Source: Voacanga thouarsii
Taxonomy: Eukaryota > Streptophyta > Magnoliopsida > Gentianales > Apocynaceae
Direction: 5' to 3'
Assembly: GCA_026120185.1 (NCBI GenBank)
Contig: JANUWF010002353.1
Location: 930,001 to 994,000 of the forward strand
Length of the DNA: 64,000 nucleotides
In this document: piece after piece, positions 26,961-38,734 of the stretch
Layout of the letters: each line of letters starts with the position of its first letter
Position numbering within the stretch: position 1 is the stretch's first letter
Program-made: the position numbers and the translations under genes
Notes under the pieces: generated by a model
The model's input: the letters and a program-made list of their open reading frames with translations, nothing else
Told to the model about the DNA's origin: nothing
The model's database searches: none

Positions 26961-29900
26961 CTATGTTTCAACTCTTGCTGCAATGAAAATACTGTAAATG
27001 TCACTGCAGATTGCTACAGTGCTTGAAGACACAGCCAACAGGATCATGATCCATGACACTAGCCTGTCATTCTTTTTGGTAGTTCCCTGTCTGCATAACA
27101 ATGAATACTGAATCACGAAGTTCACCCCGCAAGAAGAAAAAGCAGCAACAAAGAGTTATAATCAAGTATATGGATAGGAAATTAGACAAGGAGGTAATTC
27201 CAGATCAACAACAAACTGAGAAGAGAGTGCTTGAGAAATTGTTTATGCAGTATACACCTCCAAAGCATCCCTTTGTGTAAGCATATTTTGGATCTTACAG
27301 TCCAAACCGGGTCCATATTTCTTTTAGTTGGCTAGTAACATATAGCAAGACAACATAGACGAGAGCACCTCCTAAATTCTCAACTTAAGTTGAAGACTAA
27401 CTTCACTCTTTCACTTCATGAGAGGCCATAGATCATGACAGATCAAACACTTTTAACCAATATAATCAAAAGCAGAATAAAATTCCATGCTACAAATCTT
27501 CTTTTCAGCCTTAAAAGTTTTCAATGGCTGCTAACTAGATCTAACTTTGAGTTAGTCAAGTTTATATCTGAGAGATGACTGGCAATGCATATCATTACTC
27601 GTAAGCAGCAATATCCTCAGCCTTTCATACGAATTATCACCATAAAGTACAACAGTTCAGGTTTCTGCTATTTAAGTCCAAAACAATTTGAACCACACAT
27701 ATCCACCTATGTCTACACAAAAATATTGAAGTTATGCATGAACAAACTTATTCAAGCACATCAATAATTTAAAACCATTTTAAAGCGAAGATATCATAAT
27801 TTGTCTTCACTAGTTCATCTCTTTTAATTTTCTATACTATTTTTCATTTCGTTTTACGTTACAAATTCACACATAATGTGTCAGATTGTTAGCTCCTACA
27901 CACCTTAGGGCAATGGCAGCAGGGAATATATAACCAACGCAGACAGTAGCTGTAGCTCCAGTGAACTGGAAGGCATCCCAGATGCTTGGCACACTGTTGG
28001 CTCCCATAAAGATGAAACCCATTAGACCAGCAGTCAGTGAAAAGAATCTTCGATTGTCATAAACAATAGGAATGGCATGTGGGAACAAGAGACCATCAAG
28101 ATTGAGGCGAAGAGAGAAAAAGACAATTGGAAACACAAGCATCAAGTGAACAACGTAGCTCATTCTCACGACATCATCAATCAATGAGCTGTAAGGGATC
28201 CCAAGATTGCCATCAAAGTTGGCAAGTATATCATCCAGGGTCTGATCACCAAAGAGGAGAAATCCAAAGAAGCTGGTAGCTACATATACAGTTGTACATA
28301 ATGTGAGTGATGTTCGGACTATAGACTTCATCTGATTGGGATCCTTTAGCTCATTCTCTATAGGATGGACTGCAAACAAACCCAGAGAAGCACACAGCCA
28401 ATGCAATGAGTTTTACCTTGGAAAATAAGCCTTACAGTTTTATATTCACCATTTAGGCAAGTATACAGAAAATTGATCACGCACTCGAGCACAATGTAAC
28501 AATCAAATTATCACCTTGCGTGAAGTGTTCTAAATGCATTACTACTTCAAGTTTGCAAACAATAAATCAAAGCATTAAACTCCCTAAAATTGGTAACTTT
28601 TATTGGGAATTAAGTGGCCAAAGATGTAATGCTAGAGAATCGAAAATCTGATGGTTCCACATACCTATATCGGATTCCCTAAACAACTTCACATCACACA
28701 GCAGTCACCATTTTGAATTCCACGACATCACTCAGTTATTTCAACTTTACAGCAAATAGAATAAAAAAAGTGTATACAGAATAAGCCCGGTTGCTATTGA
28801 CATTGAAACAAAAGTTAATTGATGTAAAGGTCAGCCCTTACCATTATGATGGCAAATGTAGGCAGTGACTAGTACTGGAACGGTTGTAAAAAGCTTCCAG
28901 AAAGATGCTTGATCAACAAGTTCAGGCAGTAAACGGGGCATTCCAATGCTACCATTTATCAATTTAATAATGGCTACACCTGCTGTGATCACCACAAATA
29001 CAACAGCCAAACCAACAGACAAGGCTGAAGTGTATCTCAATGAATCTGGATTAGAAGCAAGCAAGTAATATTAGTCTGTAATGCTATTATTGTGCTATAA
29101 ATTATGTGAAGACACCAGCTGATACAGGCAACACGTTCTCCTATTTATAGGTAGTGGATAAAATTCTAGATGTCCAAAGAATGCTGAACATAATCAATAG
29201 ATGCACATATTATATCCATTAAATAGATTTTCACATATATTGACATCACAAGAAATGAATCTTCATCAGTGGACTGGCTACACTAGTTTGAAGAGCTCTG
29301 TGCTACTTTAAATTGAAGTTCTGGTCAGTTTTCATGGGGAGGTAAATGACGAGTAGTTCGAATGCTTTTTTGCATAATAGGAAGAGTCCATGGATAAAAT
29401 GACAGTGAATTACTCCTGTGTAAAATGTCATAAGCAACTTAGTGGACAATTAGGGCAAAAGGCACCAATTGCTGGCAGGCCATTATAGCAGCATCATACC
29501 AATACAAATTTTTAGACGCCATGATTACAGGCAAAGTCACAATTTATCAGCTATCATTGAGAAGTTCAACCCCTTTCCATGCAACGCCCCCAAAAATAAT
29601 GGAGAAGCATACGGCTGGTTTGAAGCCTACTCACCAAGTAACATGGAGATGACGAAGAGCTTAAGTGACAGCTCAATCTTCCTCTAAAATTCTATCTTTT
29701 TACAAAGTACAAACAGTAGCATTATCTTTGCCTATAATTTATAAAATGAGATTAATAAAGATTCTCTCCACTTTAATTTTGAACTAAAAAACGATCTCAA
29801 TTTTTCCATATAAAGGAATTACTGTCCAACTTTTTCGGGCTTAAAAGAATACCATGCTATCCATCCATTTGGCAAATTAAACTTTTTTTTTTCCCACCTG

Positions 29901-32900
29901 AAACAAGATTTGAAATTTTTACTCATTAGAAGTGAACAAATTACCCCATTCACAAGCCTAAGTGGCAGCAAAATTATGCAGGAAGTATGATTCATACACA
30001 CAACCTGAGATATACATTATTAGCAGAAGAGGGAAACAAGTTAGATGTGTATGAATCTGTGATTAATGTCGTAAAGCGGAGATCATCACTGTCAGCAGAA
30101 TAGTTAAGTATGTTGGCTTTGTCACAAGCCGACCTATGACGGTTCGCTTGCTTGGGCAAGACCTTGTCCACGCCTAATCCAAGTGCCGGAAGCACCAACA
30201 GAACGCTCTTATGTCTTTGGACGTGTCTAAGAAATCGAAGGGATCGAACATTCCTAAGCATACTTGGCCACCTCCTATGGTTAGGCCGAGTATGCCTAGG
30301 AACGTCCGAGACCTTACCAAGGATATCCTAGACATGTTTAAAGACACCTGAGCCTCACTAGCCGAAGGCCAAAGACGAAGGATAAAAGACAACATGGAAC
30401 GACCCAAGACCAAGCTAGCCCTTTATGCCCGATGCCAGCGCCCAACACCCAACTGAGGTGCCCGAGACCAACCGAAGGTGCCAGAGCTGTGTCCCAACCC
30501 AGTGTGCCGTGCCTAGCACCGTGCGCCAGTGACTAGCCGGTGCCGTGCCCAGTGATCAGAACCGTCGCCCTCTCCATTTTCTCGTGTAAATATGTAGATA
30601 AATTTTTGTTATATTTTTGTAAATTTCGTAAGGCCTTGAAGGCCATGTATGTAAATTTTTTCATAGTTAAATTCCTTGTAGTTAGATCTAGAGAAAATCA
30701 GCAAACTTTTTCCACCTCCTCGAAAAAACGGCGTCTACTGCTGAAACTTGGGAAAATTTACCACATCTATTATAGGGGGTGAAGAAAAACGAGATTAGGT
30801 AAAAGCAAACAAAGTCGGTTGTAAACATTGGTGTTCCCCCTCTCCAATATTTGTTGTAAATACTTTGTACTCGCTTTCAATTCAATGAAATGACTACTTT
30901 CGTGCAATCAAGTGCCGGTTAACTTCCGTTTTAGTGCCATTTTCTGTCGTTTCCATATCGTTCATTACCATTTTCAATCATTTTCATTGTGATCCGTTGT
31001 GAAACCACTCAAGCTCACTTTTAAGTGTCCAAACGAGTTCGGAAGAGATCGGTGTGACATTGGCTCGGGCCTAACCAAGTCACAGGCATCATGTTTTGTC
31101 GGTTGTGGGAAAAATAACCCGTGACAATTGGTATCAGAGATTGTAGCTGTGCTACTACATTGAGTGGGAGACGGTATCAAGGACTGGTGAACGTGCTATC
31201 ACCGCTATTGGGAATTGGTGACAGTGCCGTGTAAATATTTTTCCAAACCACTGGGAGTTGGTTTTGGAAGACCGGTTGTTGGCTATTAAGACTCAGGGAG
31301 TCTATTTTTGAGCAAACGGTGAACGATTTCAGTGTACGACCCAGAGGAGAGCTTTGTGGGCAATCAAATCAGATTGTGACCATGTTGGACAGACTATGGC
31401 AGACGAGACAGGTACGAGTGAGTCTATGATTGAGACCGGACCCAATGAGCCTGCAATGGCAACAGTTAGACCATTGTTGGGCGAAGGCACAATAAAGAAC
31501 CAATTGGAGGCGCTGGAGGCCGCCGTAAACAAAATCAGTGCCATTTGTCTGGGACAGTTTGAGATGGACACTGGGTCGCTGGTGAAGCGTCATGGAGTCA
31601 GACGTCGTGCGTATTAGTGGCCAGGCTGAGGATATGGATATCGCACTAAGAGAGAGAATCCCCATGGTGCAGTCTCACGAAAGCAGGTATGACCAGCAAG
31701 ATGTTGCGTTACAGGAGGTATGCACATCGGTAGCAGCCAATGCCCATGTCGTGGAAGAGGTGTGAGGCATGCTAAAAGAGATTCGTGCAGATCTAAGAGT
31801 GCTCAAATTGGCTGTGGGATAGGTCAATGTTGAGGGACAAGTGCTGGAAGGGACTGTGTGAGTTCCGAAGCAAAAGGTTAAAGAGCCGAAAAGCTTCATG
31901 GGAGCAAGGGACGCCAAAGAGGTAGAGAACTTCTTCTTCGACCTTGGCCAATACTTTAAAGCGGTTGAGATAACCGAGGAGCGCTTGAAGGTAGACACCG
32001 CTGCCACATACTTGGAAAACGATGCCAAGCTATGGTGGAGGGTGCAGGTTGCTGAAATGGAAGCGGGACAACTGACCATCGAGATTTGGGAGGAGATGAA
32101 GACTGCCATGAAGAAGCAGTTCTTCCCCCTGAATGCGGAGTATGCCACAAGATGGAAGCTCAAAGAGTTGCGGCATACAAGAACAGTGCGGGAATATGTG
32201 AACTCCTTCACCACATGCCTCCTTCAGATCGAGAATATGTCGGAGATGGACAAGCTATTCAGTTTCACAAAGGGATTAAAGCCATCGGCCAGACAAGAAT
32301 TAAACAGACAACATGTGTAAGACTTAGCACAAGCCATTGCAATTGCGGAGAGCTTGAAGGACTTCCAATCAAACCCTATGAGGGAACGGAAGGAGACACC
32401 CAGAAGAGCGAGTATGGGGAGGGAATCCAACCAAACCCAAGGAGGGAACGGTGGAAATGGGAGGCCTTACAAGTAAACTTTTCAGCCAGGGCAAAACTCA
32501 AGTGGAGGAGACGGGTCGTCTACCGCGAAAGAGGGACGGAACGGGAACCGAAAGGAGGATGGTGGGTAGGAGTAAAGGGCATATGGGTGCTTCTTGTGCA
32601 ATGGACCACACCTCGTTCGGGATTGTCCCAGGAGGGATATTAAGAAACAATTATTGAATGCAATGACCGAACCTGGCACCTTGGTAACGTTGGTGAAGGC
32701 TATGGGAGCTGACACTCGAGAAGCAAGCCCCAGTGAAACTGAAGGCAACGAAGAGGACGGCTACATAGGGGCATTTGCTGGTGAATGTGATACCTTGGTG
32801 GAGGACGCACAGAAGGGAAAAGAGAAGGACAGGGGTAAGGGAGTTGCCCAAACCCTTGCTACAATACGGACAGTCCTGAAAGGAAAGGCTTGAGTACCGA

Positions 32901-35900
32901 AGGGATTTATGTTCGTGGATATCCAGGTGAATGGTAGGCCCATGAGAGCAATGGTTGATACTAGAGCATCCCACAATTATCTGGCCAGTTCAGAAGTTGG
33001 GTGGTTAGGTCTGGTACTAGAGAAGGGTGCAAGCTCAGTAAAGGTCGTGAACTCAGCAGCCAAACCGATTGTGGGTCTTGCTCGTGGAGCGAGGATCAAG
33101 TTGGGTCCGGTTGAGGGTAGAACTACATTCAACGTGGTAAAGATGGATGACTTTAGGCTTATCTTGGGCATGGAATTTTTGAAGGACCTTAATGTTGTCG
33201 TGATTTCATACACGAATTCATTGGTGATGATGGAGAAAATTTTATGTGTCATTCTTGCCGGGAACCCCGAGGGAAAATCCAGCAAAGGGTATAAGCTATC
33301 GACCATGCATGTGCATGTTGAAGGGAGAATATGGGAATGACATGCATCGAGCTTCAACAAGAAAAGGCAAGTAGAGGGTCGTGGACTTTGCTACCAAACC
33401 TAGTCACCAAAAGGGATGCTCGTCTCCCAGGTGGCAAGGCCAACAACGTTAGGTGAAACACCCCAACGGTACAGAAACCCTAAGAGCTTCAGGGAGAAGA
33501 CGGCACCGAGGACGTTGCCAAATCAAGTGAGGGGATGTCACAGGCTGACCTGTGACAGTTCGCTTATGTAGGCAAGATCTTATCCACGCCCAATCCAAGT
33601 GCCCGAAACACTAACAGAACGCTCGTGTGTCTTCGGACGTGTCTAGGAAACCGAATGGATTGAACATTCCTAAGCGTACTTGATCACATCCTATGGTTAG
33701 GCCGAGTATGCCTAAGAACATCCAAGACCTTGCCAAGGATGTCCTAGACATGTTTAAGGACACTCAAGCCTCACTAGTCAAAGGCTAAGGACAAAGGTGA
33801 AAGACGACACGGAACGACCCAAGACCAAGCCAGCCCATCGTGCTCGATGCTAGCGCCCAACGCCCAGCCGAGGCGCCCGAGACCAACCGAAGGTGCCAAA
33901 GTCGTGCCCCAACCCAATGTGTCATGCTCATGCTGTGAGCCCAAACCAAGCCCAGCTCCCAGCGCCGTGAGCCAGCGACTAGCTGGCAACCAGAACCGTC
34001 TGCCCCTCCGTTTTCTTGTGTAAATATGTAGATAGATTTTTGTTATATTTTGTAAATTTTCGAAGGCCTTGAAGGCCATGCATGTAAATTTTCATAATTA
34101 GATTCCTTGTAGTTAGGTCTTAAGAAAATCGACAAACTTTTTCCTCTTCCTCAGAAAAACAGCATCTACTGCTAGAACTTAGGAAAAGTTTACCACATCT
34201 ATTATAAGGGTGAAGAAAAATGAGATCAGGTCAAGGCAAACAAAGTCGGTTGTAAACATTGTCGTTCCCCCTCATCAATACTTGTTGTAAATACTTTGTA
34301 CTCACTTTTAATTCAATGAAATGGCTACTTCCGTGCAATCGGGTGCCGGTTAACTTTCGTTTTAGTAACGTTCTCTATCGTTTTCATATCGTTCATTACC
34401 GTTTTCATTGTGATCCGCTATGAAACCACTCAAACTCACTTTTAAGTGTCCGAACGAGTTCGGAAGAGGCCGATGTGACGTTGGCTCGAGCCTAACCAAG
34501 TCACAAGCATCACGGTTAGACGGTTGTGAGAAAAACGACCCGTGATAGCTCCCATGAGGTTTCATTCATTCTTGGTGGTAGAGTGCTATTTTGTTTGGGC
34601 ATATTGCCTCAATTCAAGCACGTACTTCAAAGCATACATAGCAGTGATTGTAGAGTCAACAAGGACAAAATATAAGGATATTCCTATAAGTATCATAGTT
34701 ACTAGAAACGCAATACGTTCCGGTACGCGGTACGAGAACGGGTACGCGATTCTTTACTTTGAAAGAATCGGATTCACTAATGGGTAGGCTCATTTGATAC
34801 GCTATGATACTTTGGGCAAGCTATGATACGCTAAAAGTCATAATATATAAATTATATTATGTGTAAATATATAAATATATAAATTTTGTTTGGAACATAT
34901 TAATATATAAGTACTAAAAATATGTAAAAATATATATTTTTATTGCATAAAGCTTTTGTTATTTTTATTTCAAAAGAAATTGTATTATTTTCTTTTAAAT
35001 GTGATACTTTAAAAATCAAATATAAATAAATTTTAATTTTAATTAAATATAATGGAACTCTCCTAAAAAAATGTATTGAAACTCATATATTTCTTTATTC
35101 TTTTATGCTAATTGTTAATTCCAAGGCATTACTATTCATTAATTTAGTCAATGGACCTTTTTTTTTGTGCAGAAATAAGTAAAACTCACGGTTCCCCATG
35201 GCCGCCACATCTCATCTCCCTCTTTTCTTCCATGGCCGCAGCATCTCCTCTCTCTCTTTTCTCTTCCATGGCCGCCGCAATCTCTCTTTCTTCTTCATTT
35301 CATTTCCTTCATTATATCCCCTCCCTACTCCATCATTTTCTTCCATCTGGCTTTTGGATGAATGGGTTCGCTCGTAGCAGCGAAATGGAACGTGAATCTG
35401 AGCGAATTTCAACGTCCTAGCACCGCGAATCGGGACGTGCGAATCGATTCAACAGCAAAAGGAGCGAATCTGGTAACTAAGATCAGTATTACATACCAAT
35501 TTCATTTGTTGTCCATTTCTAAACCAACTAAAGAAAGTACGTACTAAGAAAACCATTAAACTTTTGAATTGCATCACGAGCAAACCCCAAGCCCCTCAGA
35601 TGAAATAAAGAAAAAAAAAATGGTAAAAGCTTGGTTCTTCAAGAACAGATTTGAGCTAAAAGCTAAGTTAAAAGTGGATTACAACACTTCAGAATAGCTT
35701 TTTTCATTTTTTTTCCCTTGAAATGCTAATTGGAAACAGAAAGGCCTTCCATTTGGTTTGAAGCAAACTAGGCAATGTTAGAAAGATTTTCATCAAGACA
35801 GAGACTAAAAAAGATAGGAGGGTGGATTGAGAATCTCACCAACACGCTTGAAAGATATCAGAGGAGCAAAAACAAAGAGGGTTGTCATAAGCAGCAAGAA

Positions 35901-36882
35901 AGATCTGGTGATCCACCAATGCGGCCCAAACCATTCTTCCATCACGCCTGAGTGATGCACCCCATCAGACCACATCCCTGATAGCACATCACCTGTAACC
36001 AAAGTTCAAACACAATCTAAAATTATTGCTCTAACAATTCATATCATATACAAAGAAAATTATATTGCTAATACTGAAGCTCCAACTAGACAATCATTAT
36101 CTGGAGACCAATTGAAGATTCACAACCAGGACTGAGAAAACTCCAAAATTTAGGTCACATTTGGTCTATTCAATACTAAGTTGTCTGCTAGGTGACAGAA
36201 CCTGGATTAAGTTAATCACTACTCAACTGAAGGCTCACCATACAGTGCCACCATTTCTCTAATAAAACTTTACCAAAAAAAAAAAAAAAAAACACACAAA
36301 AAGCATCAAGCGATTAGCTATTATCGAGTTTATCCAAAAAAACTTAATGTAATTGAATTTTAACCGCTAGATGTGCACTTGAAAACTGAACCCTGAAAAA
36401 TGTAAAACAAGCATTGACTAGCAAAAACACATATATCCAAAAAGATTTAAAAGGATAATAAGAAAGTTCAAAGCACTAGAGTCAATACCGATGATGATCA
36501 TGTAGACGACTAATGTACCGACATTGTTAATCACAATGCAGACCTGAAGCAAAGTCCGGCCGGCGCCACCAAAAGTGTCAGCAGCTAGGTTAGCATAAGA
36601 AGCGGCCTTCGAAGCTCTGCTGAATCTCAAAATCATCTCAATCGACTTTTCCGTCAGCATTGCGCCCAGTATAATAACGATCAGCCCAGGAATGGTGCCC
36701 AATTGCTTAAGGGTCTCAGGCAGGGCCATAATTCCGGCACCGACAATGGTCGTCGATAGATTGAAAACAGCGCCGGAGTACGATGCACCGTCAAATTCAA
36801 ACTCCCTATGCCCGTCATGCTTTTGCGGAAGAAGCGGCGCCGCTCTAGGGCTCCGGCGATGTTTCCGATCCAAAAACGTCAT
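26961..36882 (-). CDS. AVT6: Amino acid transporter, AVT6-like (AAAP/SLC38-type)
   Basis: A multi-pass membrane carrier of about 448 residues. Family members of the AVT6 clade export amino acids from the vacuole (established for relatives). Coding exons in gene order: 36882-36489, 35992-35840, 29045-28842, 28369-27904 and 27090-26961. Phases agree at all four junctions. The N-terminus is basic and polar (HRRSPRAAPLLP), as in AVT6A/B, followed by GASYSGAVFNL and TTIVGAGIMALP, the first transmembrane helix with its signature glycine turn. SLRYTSALSVGLAVVF, VPVLVTAYICHHN and PSIWDAFQFTGATATVC are further family blocks. The last exon encodes a hydrophobic helix and ends in RVET. The first ATG in frame is at 36882. 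Intron 2 (29046-35839) is very long because transposons have inserted in it. I see no stop or frameshift in any exon. Confidence 0.93.
30120..31126 (+). repeat. 5' LTR of the gag-protease element
   Basis: Begins TGTCACAAGCC and ends CCCGTGACA. It aligns along its whole length with 33536-34547, with many substitutions and a few indels. Length is 1007 bp. Confidence 0.9.
31129..31140 (+). other. Primer-binding site for initiator tRNA-Met
   Basis: TGGTATCAGAGA matches the common plant LTR-element site TGGTATCAGAGC, complementary to the 3' end of initiator tRNA-Met, except for the last base. It lies two bases inside the 5' LTR. Confidence 0.85.
31396..33340 (+). pseudogene. Decayed gag-protease gene
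   Basis: The first frame (31396-31617, starting MADETG) shifts by one near 31592-31617. After that almost all the protein reads in a single frame to 33340, interrupted by several stops (for example TGA near 31765, TAA at 32318 and TGA near 32891). Recognisable parts in order are a coiled-coil-like N-terminus, a retrotransposon gag region (KSFMGARDAKEVENFF to LKPSARQEL, about 31885-32305), a basic Gly/Asn-rich tail, a CX2CX3HX4C zinc knuckle (CFLCNGPHLVRDC, about 32586-32624), and a retroviral-type aspartic protease from about 32906. In the protease the active-site DTGAS is changed to DTRAS. Some stops are consistent with CGA to TGA changes expected from decay of methylated DNA (inference). 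The product cannot be made intact. Confidence 0.85.
33525..33535 (+). other. Polypurine tract of the gag-protease element
   Basis: AAGTGAGGGGA lies directly before the TGTCAC start of the second LTR, the expected position for plus-strand priming. Confidence 0.8.
33536..34547 (+). repeat. 3' LTR of the gag-protease element
   Basis: Begins TGTCACAGGCTG and ends CCCGTGATA, where the usual CA end has become TA. It matches 30120-31126. Length is 1012 bp. Confidence 0.9.
34696..35479. mobile_element. Non-autonomous inverted-repeat element in AVT6 intron 2
   Basis: The left end is TAGTTACTAGAAACGC. The right end, read inward on the other strand, is TAGTTACCAGATTCGC (13 of 16 match). The left flank is AAGTATCA and the right flank AAGATCAG, which would be an 8-bp duplication after one indel. 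The left subterminal part is rich in ACGCGGTACG-type words. A small GC-richer segment near 35200-35350 repeats CCATGGCCGC(C/A)GC. No transposase. It lies between the gag-protease element and exon 2 of the AVT6-like gene. Confidence 0.5.
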
Positions 36883-38734
36883 CTTTTGAAACCCAAGAAA
36901 AAGAAATGTTGCGACTTTGAGATTGGGAGACAAATAGCTAAAATTGCAGCTGAAAATTTATTCTACAGTTTAATAGAATTTCTGAATTGGATTAGAATCA
37001 TCCAGATTTCTTGGAGGTGATATAAAATTACGCGGGAACAGACGTGAACGCCGGTTCTTTGACGGAGAACCGAATCAGGTCGCCACGCGTTCGTTGAAGA
37101 TTGTGGGGGCCTGTTCTTCTTCGTATACTTCGTCTCGGGGATTAGGCCTCTATAGTTTATGGGATTATTTCGTAAAAAAAAAAAAAAAGGTTTATGGAAT
37201 TGCGTTCTCTAAAATATGTTTATTAGGATAACGCACAATACTTAAATGATTACAAATCTCGTAAAAATAGTATCAAAGTCAAAATTTATATGTATTTGTA
37301 AAGATAGTTTTATTCATATGAACTTTAGGTGAATTAAATTAAAATTTGAACTGTTAAATGAATTATTTAACTTATAATTTAAAAAATTACCATTTGTTTT
37401 TTGAATTTACAACCATAATATAGAGAAAAAGAGGTTAGCCTGTGAATAATTACGTGACATTATAGATCTCAATAGCCGGTTAATTAATAATAAAAAAAAT
37501 CTATTAGATTGTGATTCGAAAATTGAACTAGATATGAAAAGTTGTAATATTTAGTTATGGTATCTTCGTTAGACTTAGAAATGCCTTCCTATAGTGGAAA
37601 GAAAACTAGATTTTGATCATGTTAAGTTGGGGACTGAAAATCTATGACGTGAAGGCTCAGCCATACAAACTCGACTGAAAATTACAGAGAAGACCCAAGA
37701 GAAGAAAACAATGGTTGCCCCTCTTGAATGGTTCTCATATTTGAACAGGTAATCGGTCTATGTCCGTGGTAAAATGAAAAATATTAGAGCTTTTCATGAG
37801 CACCTCTAGGAAAGTTCCGATTCAATTTTAATAATTCAAAAGAAAAAAAGATTTTTTTTTTTTAAAAAAAAAATTTAAGGCGAGCGGACTCTAATCCCAT
37901 CAATGGAGCTGCCACTCTCCTTTACAGGCTCTCAACTCCCTTTCTATGTCTTTCATATTCGCGCCAAAGGGTGTGTATACATTTATTTTTAAATATAATT
38001 TCGATGTCCGAACTTCACTATTCTATAACTATGAACCCCACTTCAGACCCATAATTGTGTATACATTCTTCCCAGACCAATACTAATCCATTCTATATTA
38101 GCAAAAAGTGCTAGGCTATGACAAAGAGGAAGTTGAATTCCGAGTATGGTTAGGAATGCTCAAGATGAAAGATCCACAAAGCATATCACAGGACGCATTG
38201 GTAGGGAAGATCACATATGACTCAGCAGAAGAGTAGTGATGATTTTTAAAATGTATTGTGAATGAGCCTGTAACGAAGAGTTCAAAATAGAGGAAAGGAG
38301 AGTAGAGTAGCTGATCTCATACAGTATCATTGCAGGCTTCTTCAAATGATGAGAGCTTTTGTCCGACATTCTTTGATAGCTGTGGAAAACCATAGCAACC
38401 CCAAACAGCTGAAGTCTACAACTAGTGTGAAAAGCCAAACAGCAATAAATACAGGTTTTATGTTTGCTGGGGGGAGGGTGGGGGAAGAGAGAGGCTGTGT
38501 AGAGAACGAAGGCTTTGAATGATGACATGAATCCAGATTTGTTTAAGACAGACATAGCAGAAGCTCAGAATTCCCATAGGACACAAAGGGTGTTCATCTG
38601 CTTATGTGCAGCATGCACTAATATACATCAAAATTCTAAGTTAGGCTGACCATAAGCAAGAAAGGGCTGCTGATGTACAGGATAGTTAGTAGTCACTAGT
38701 CCCATGACTGAGTAGCATTACCAAGTAAGCAAAG
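36883..38734. other. Intergenic region upstream of AVT6-like gene
   Basis: This is the AVT6-like promoter side, followed by AT-rich DNA and the probable 3' UTR of the helix-hairpin-helix gene. I find no coding region I can support. Confidence 0.55.

Larger units (their letters stand above)
30120..34547 (+). mobile_element. LTR retrotransposon with gag-protease only (TR-GAG/LARD-like, Ty3/gypsy-type)
   Basis: Two LTRs of about 1 kb flank a 2.4-kb interior. A primer-binding site begins 2 bp after the first LTR and a polypurine tract touches the second. The interior encodes a gag with zinc knuckle and an aspartic protease. Only about 195 bp separate the protease frame from the second LTR, so reverse transcriptase, RNase H and integrase are absent. 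The element lies in intron 2 of the AVT6-like gene, on the opposite strand. The flanks GGCTT and GCTCC share no perfect 5-bp duplication. It could be a deletion derivative of an autonomous gypsy element or a member of a non-autonomous family that uses enzymes supplied in trans. Confidence 0.88.

Noticed and set aside
31675..32214. Long minus-strand open frame across the gag region
   Set aside because: It is the shadow of the plus-strand gag. The plus frame has recognisable gag motifs and the minus frame has none.
36883..36933. Earlier start of the AVT6-like protein at 36933
   Set aside because: The codon there is TTG. The first ATG (36882) gives the usual family N-terminus.
38211..38555. Minus-strand 114-codon frame
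   Set aside because: No recognisable domain. It lies in the probable 3' region of the helix-hairpin-helix gene and has no matching splice structure.
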